Assembly: GCF_003412465.1 (NCBI RefSeq)
Contig: NZ_QTJV01000010.1
Location: 310,001-374,000 of the forward strand
Length of the DNA: 64,000 bases
Origin: Chitinophaga silvisoli
GTDB taxonomy: Bacteria > Bacteroidota > Bacteroidia > Chitinophagales > Chitinophagaceae
Direction: 5' to 3'
In this document: one piece after another, positions 61,123 to 64,000 of the stretch
Layout: every line of letters begins with the position of its first letter
How positions within the stretch are numbered: position 1 is the first letter of the stretch
Notes under the pieces: generated by a model
What the model was told of the DNA's origin: nothing
Seen by the model: only the letters and a program-made list of their open reading frames with translations
Database searches by the model: none
Translations under genes and position numbers: made by a program

Positions 61123-61893
61123 TTAATACAATTTACTCAGCAGCTCTGTTGCCAGCCGTTCGTAATCCTTTGCACCATTGGCATGCGGGTCATACCTGAA
61201 AATATCTTTGCCTGCTTCCTGTGCTTTGGCCAGTTGCATATTGCTACGGATTACGGTACCGAATACGCTGCCTTTGTATTGTTCCGTCAGTTCCTGTCTG
61301 ACCTGTTGGTTCATTGTTTTTCTTTCATCAAAACGGGTGAGCACCATTCCCAGCAGCTTAAGTTTGGGATTGAGTTTCTTGCGGATGGTCTGGAAGTGTT
61401 GCATGAAGCTGTATACTCCTTTCAATGGCAGAAACTCTGCCGGCAAAGGAATGAAGACATAATCACTGCATACAAGTGCATTTACGGTGAGCATCCCTAC
61501 CGCGTGCGGACAATCAATAAGAATGAAATCGTATTCAGCCGCGATGGGTTGTAAGAGCCAGGAGAACACCTGTTCCCTGCCATATACACTGACCAGTTCC
61601 AGTTCAGCACCTGCCAGCTCAATAGAGGAAGGAACAATGTCTAATCCTTCTTTGATGTTGATGATAGCTTCTTTGATCTGACTACCTTCTCCTGACATCT
61701 CTTTCTTTAGTTCAGTATACAGGTTTTGTGCTGGCTCCGCCGGCACTCCTAACGATTGTGAGAGGTTCGCCTGTGGATCGGCATCTACTAATAATACTTT
61801 CTTCCCGGCTTTTACCAGGGCAGCGCCAAGATTAATGGAGGTAGTGGTTTTGCCTGCGCCTCCCTTTTGGATGGCTATGGAAATGATTGGCAT
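61123..61893 (-). CDS. ParA/MinD-type ATPase
   Basis: 256 residues. Deviant Walker A IQKGGAGKTTTSINL (Lys10, Lys15), VLLVDADPQANLSQSL (A' motif), switch DFILIDCPHAVGML (Walker B) and IPLPAEFLPLKG. Sequence is ParA/Soj-like. There is no ParB beside it, and it is embedded in a toxin/AAA+ operon rather than at an origin, so it may position or time an assembly instead of segregating DNA. Its ATG overlaps the SUKH stop by 1 nt. Confidence 0.88.
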   Translation of the reverse strand: MPIISIAIQKGGAGKTTTSINLGAALVKAGKKVLLVDADPQANLSQSLGVPAEPAQNLYTELKKEMSGEGSQIKEAIINIKEGLDIVPSSIELAGAELELVSVYGREQVFSWLLQPIAAEYDFILIDCPHAVGMLTVNALVCSDYVFIPLPAEFLPLKGVYSFMQHFQTIRKKLNPKLKLLGMVLTRFDERKTMNQQVRQELTEQYKGSVFGTVIRSNMQLAKAQEAGKDIFRYDPHANGAKDYERLATELLSKLY

Positions 61894-62336
61894 TAGTTGA
61901 GCTTTTCATTGTTGACAATGCGCTGGAGAGTATCTGTAAGGGTACTACCATTAAATACCACATTACTATACGCATTCGGGTCGTATCCTGCATCTTCCTC
62001 CCGGATGAAGAATACCTGCTGCCCTTTGTCCGGCCGCAGATCAAAGCAATAGATCGTACCACCGCCATCACCGCCAAAGATGAGCGATTGCGGAATGAAT
62101 TTATACAGGTCTTTTTCTCTGAATAATGCCAGTACTTCGATCACGGAATAAGCGATGAATGGGGTCTTTTTGCCATACAAACTGCCGCCGTTGGAGAATA
62201 ACAACAAGGCTTTATAGTCTTCCGGGATCGGCCCGAAAGCAGCTTCCAGCGATTGAATGTCCTGTGCCGTCGCCGGATGTTGTTTATCCCATTCCTGTGT
62301 GCTGATCAAAGAAATCAGTTCATTTGTTGTACTCAT
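61893..62336 (-). CDS. SMI1/KNR4 (SUKH) immunity-like protein
   Basis: 147 residues from the ATG at 62336 (MSTTNELISLISTQEW). SUKH pattern: IQSLEAAFGPIPEDYKALLL, FSNGGSLYGKKTPFIAYSV, FIPQSLIFGGDGGGTIYCFD and IREEDAGYDPNAYSNVVFNG. SUKH proteins are frequent immunity partners of polymorphic nuclease toxins. This gene follows the SHH-nuclease gene by 10 nt, the order expected for a toxin-immunity pair. Confidence 0.88.
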   Translation of the reverse strand: MSTTNELISLISTQEWDKQHPATAQDIQSLEAAFGPIPEDYKALLLFSNGGSLYGKKTPFIAYSVIEVLALFREKDLYKFIPQSLIFGGDGGGTIYCFDLRPDKGQQVFFIREEDAGYDPNAYSNVVFNGSTLTDTLQRIVNNEKLN

Positions 62337-62346
62337 ATGGTCTGTT

Positions 62347-64000
62347 TTATGGGGTCCAGGTGCCAAAGATGGCAGTCAGCTGATCGTTGCTTAAAGTATT
62401 CCTGAGTGTATTGTAAATCCTTCCGAAATAGGCATCCACTTCTGCAAGGTAAGGGCCCTGCACGCCTGCAGGTACGCCTATCGCATTCATATCGCTTACC
62501 AGGAAGGCTCGTTCTTCAGCAAAGGTGCGGGTGGCTACAGTCGCTCTTCTGGCACCCTGCAGGTCATTGATTAATCCATGTGGGGTACCGCGGCTGCCTC
62601 CCGCAAAGTTACGTGTTCTCAATAACAAAGCAGGGGCATCGTCCCGGCCATAAACGCCTAATCCTGCAAAGCGTTCCCTGGCCCATGCATCCTGGATACC
62701 ATGATGCGACTGGAAGAAATTGTTCGTACCCCTGTTATCCGTGAGGAAGCCATGGGTATTGAATTCAAATTCGCGGATGATGGCACCATCGGCTCTTGTA
62801 TATTCCCAGAGTCCACCGGCCCCTCTGCGAAGGGTGACACCTGTTCTCGCTTCTATAGCTGAGATCAGGCGGTTATCCATAAACTGTTGCAGTTCCCTGC
62901 CATTGGTGACACCATTGAGCGCATCGATGGCATTCGAGAGGTCTGCCTGGTTATCCCTGAACATATGCAGGTATTCCCTCAGCGCCCTGTCATCAGAAGG
63001 CAGGTTCAGCCTGTTGATAAGATTATGTACTTTGGTCAGGTTCTCCGGCGAGATATTGACCGGTATACAGGGCGAATTACAATAGGTGAGTGCACGGCGT
63101 ACATCCGAGTCCATGTTGTGCCACATCCTGCGGAGATCAGGGTCGGCATCCAGCATGGCACGGGTTTCCGGGCTGAGTGACTGTTCCCATGCCAGGGCTT
63201 CTGCATTGGGTACGTCAGGCGTGAGTGGAGTATTACCCTCATTGTTGGGTTGCCCCGTTCTTACTTCTGCCTCAGTGGCATCGGCGGCAGTTCTGGTTGC
63301 ATTCGCATTCGTTTCTGCTTCGGCTATCTGTGCTTCGGCAGCCGGCCTGTTAGTATCTGCAGTAGCTATTGCATCGTCAGTGGCGTTTTCAATACCTACC
63401 AGGCGGGTTTCCTGTGCATCTGCGCTGCCCCGCCAGATCTCGCGTCGCCTGCGCCAGAAATCCCTTTCTGCGGCAAGTCGTTCCCTGGCCAGCTCTGTAC
63501 CTGCAGCCCGCAGATTTGTAAAGAAGTTCTCATCAGCGGCAGCAAGTCTGATAAACCCGATGGTGCTACGCACAGCTGCAATGATCTCATCGATGTTACG
63601 AATGGTTGTGACGATCCTTGCTGCGCCGGAGGCCAGGCTGGCAGGTAGTTGCCGCATACTGCGCAGCAGGCGGATGGGTACCTGTCCTACTTTGGTAAGG
63701 AACTCTCCGAAGCTGCTGATGGTCTTGATGGTTTCGATCGCCTCCAGTGCGGCTTTGACAGCACCATAACCGGCTACGAAAAGTAAGATGATATTAACTA
63801 CGAAGTTCGTTACCCTCCTCATCCAGAAGATAGCGAGCTGACACTCCTCAAAAGGACCTTCTATGAGTGATGCTTCCAGTTTGGTTTCTTCCCACATCCG
63901 GGAAATCATTTCGCCGGGGGCACCAAAGGCCTGACCGATGGAGGCAACAAAGTCATGCACCTTATCTGCAGAATCCCTGCATATAGCCCCGCCACTGGCA
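62347..64000 (-). CDS. polymorphic toxin-like protein with C-terminal Tox-SHH nuclease (5' end beyond window)
   Basis: At least 551 codons, open to the window edge: the codons upstream of a GTG at 63960 continue in frame (ASGGAICRDSADKVHDF) with no stop, so the gene continues. Visible parts: a hydrophobic segment (FVVNIILLFVAGYG), an Ala/Thr/Glu-rich coiled region, then a C-terminal nuclease with FFQSHHGIQDAWARERF (SHH codons 62701-62709), APALLLRTRNF, GTPHGLIND. This matches the Tox-SHH class of HNH/EndoVII-type nuclease toxins. A SUKH immunity-like gene follows. The missing N-terminus would tell whether it carries DUF4157, VgrG, PAAR or RHS-type delivery domains. Confidence 0.82.
   Translation of the reverse strand, partial: ASGGAICRDSADKVHDFVASIGQAFGAPGEMISRMWEETKLEASLIEGPFEECQLAIFWMRRVTNFVVNIILLFVAGYGAVKAALEAIETIKTISSFGEFLTKVGQVPIRLLRSMRQLPASLASGAARIVTTIRNIDEIIAAVRSTIGFIRLAAADENFFTNLRAAGTELARERLAAERDFWRRRREIWRGSADAQETRLVGIENATDDAIATADTNRPAAEAQIAEAETNANATRTAADATEAEVRTGQPNNEGNTPLTPDVPNAEALAWEQSLSPETRAMLDADPDLRRMWHNMDSDVRRALTYCNSPCIPVNISPENLTKVHNLINRLNLPSDDRALREYLHMFRDNQADLSNAIDALNGVTNGRELQQFMDNRLISAIEARTGVTLRRGAGGLWEYTRADGAIIREFEFNTHGFLTDNRGTNNFFQSHHGIQDAWARERFAGLGVYGRDDAPALLLRTRNFAGGSRGTPHGLINDLQGARRATVATRTFAEERAFLVSDMNAIGVPAGVQGPYLAEVDAYFGRIYNTLRNTLSNDQLTAIFGTWTP

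Noticed and set aside
61123-61893. ParA as evidence of a plasmid or chromosome partition locus
   Set aside because: No ParB, no parS-like repeats, and the gene is embedded between SUKH and a DUF4157-leader-like gene with overlaps.
63086-63769. 227-codon plus-strand frame opposite the toxin gene
   Set aside because: Ser/Ala-rich shadow of the GC-rich coiled region; no domain, no start context.

Overview
The window looks like chromosome of a Bacteroidota bacterium, most plausibly Chitinophagaceae (Chitinophaga-like). Sequence support: a textbook Bacteroidota promoter (TTTG, 19-nt spacer, TAagTTTG, at 6803-6833), few Shine-Dalgarno sites, moderate GC, many Sec/lipoprotein signals ending in AQ or a lipobox Cys, and families typical of the group (DUF4838, DUF6799, GH51, GH2, HEAT plus Gfo/Idh/MocA pairs, a Wzx/Wzy locus with FkbM methyltransferases, eCIS-type genes). 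The genus is inference; there is no rRNA. Layout: (1) 1-5624: truncated AraC regulator, PobA-like flavin monooxygenase, two unknown envelope proteins, a decayed ISL3-type transposase, tRNA-Leu(GAG), a two-TM histidine kinase. (2) 5754-13629: a family 2 glycosyltransferase, a small membrane protein with a clear promoter, tRNA-Gly(GCC), AraC plus SRPBCC pair, GH51 arabinofuranosidase, a DJ-1/PfpI protein that has lost its cysteine, and a DUF4838 lipoprotein. (3) 13691-21090 (minus): a five-gene synthase-type exopolysaccharide operon: response regulator, membrane-anchored HEAT protein, two paralogous membrane glycosyltransferases, and a TPR protein with an outer-membrane barrel. (4) 21451-21596: a nested palindromic element. 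(5) 21636-27605 (plus): hybrid histidine kinase, CheR, CheB and a REC-kinase, a chemotaxis-derived signalling set without a chemoreceptor. (6) 27612-37010: SGNH hydrolase, small ORFs, a stand-alone AraC HTH, Gfo/Idh/MocA plus HEAT pair, lipoproteins, GH2 enzyme. (7) 36994-51075 (minus): a near-complete Wzx/Wzy polysaccharide locus (acyltransferase, Wza, Wzc, Wzx, methyltransferases, glycosyltransferases, Wzy, WcaJ, WcaI) with tight overlaps; more FkbM-like and SAM methyltransferases follow at 51447-53871. (8) 54177-59438: a RING/zinc plus TerD-like protein, DUF6799 protein, RtcB ligase, DUF3829-like lipoprotein. (9) 59546-64000 (minus): an eCIS/toxin-type operon: a large protein running off the window with a C-terminal SHH-motif nuclease, SMI1/KNR4 immunity-like protein, ParA-type ATPase, small DUF4157-like linker protein and AAA+ ATPase. 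How they fit: two separate envelope polysaccharide pathways (3 and 7) dominate, with adjacent signalling genes as candidate regulators; (2) and (6) handle plant or fungal glycans; (9) is the most likely interbacterial or host-directed system. The best candidates for something little described are the RR-HEAT-GT2-GT2-TPR/barrel operon, the RING/TerD protein, and the toxin/AAA+/ParA operon.
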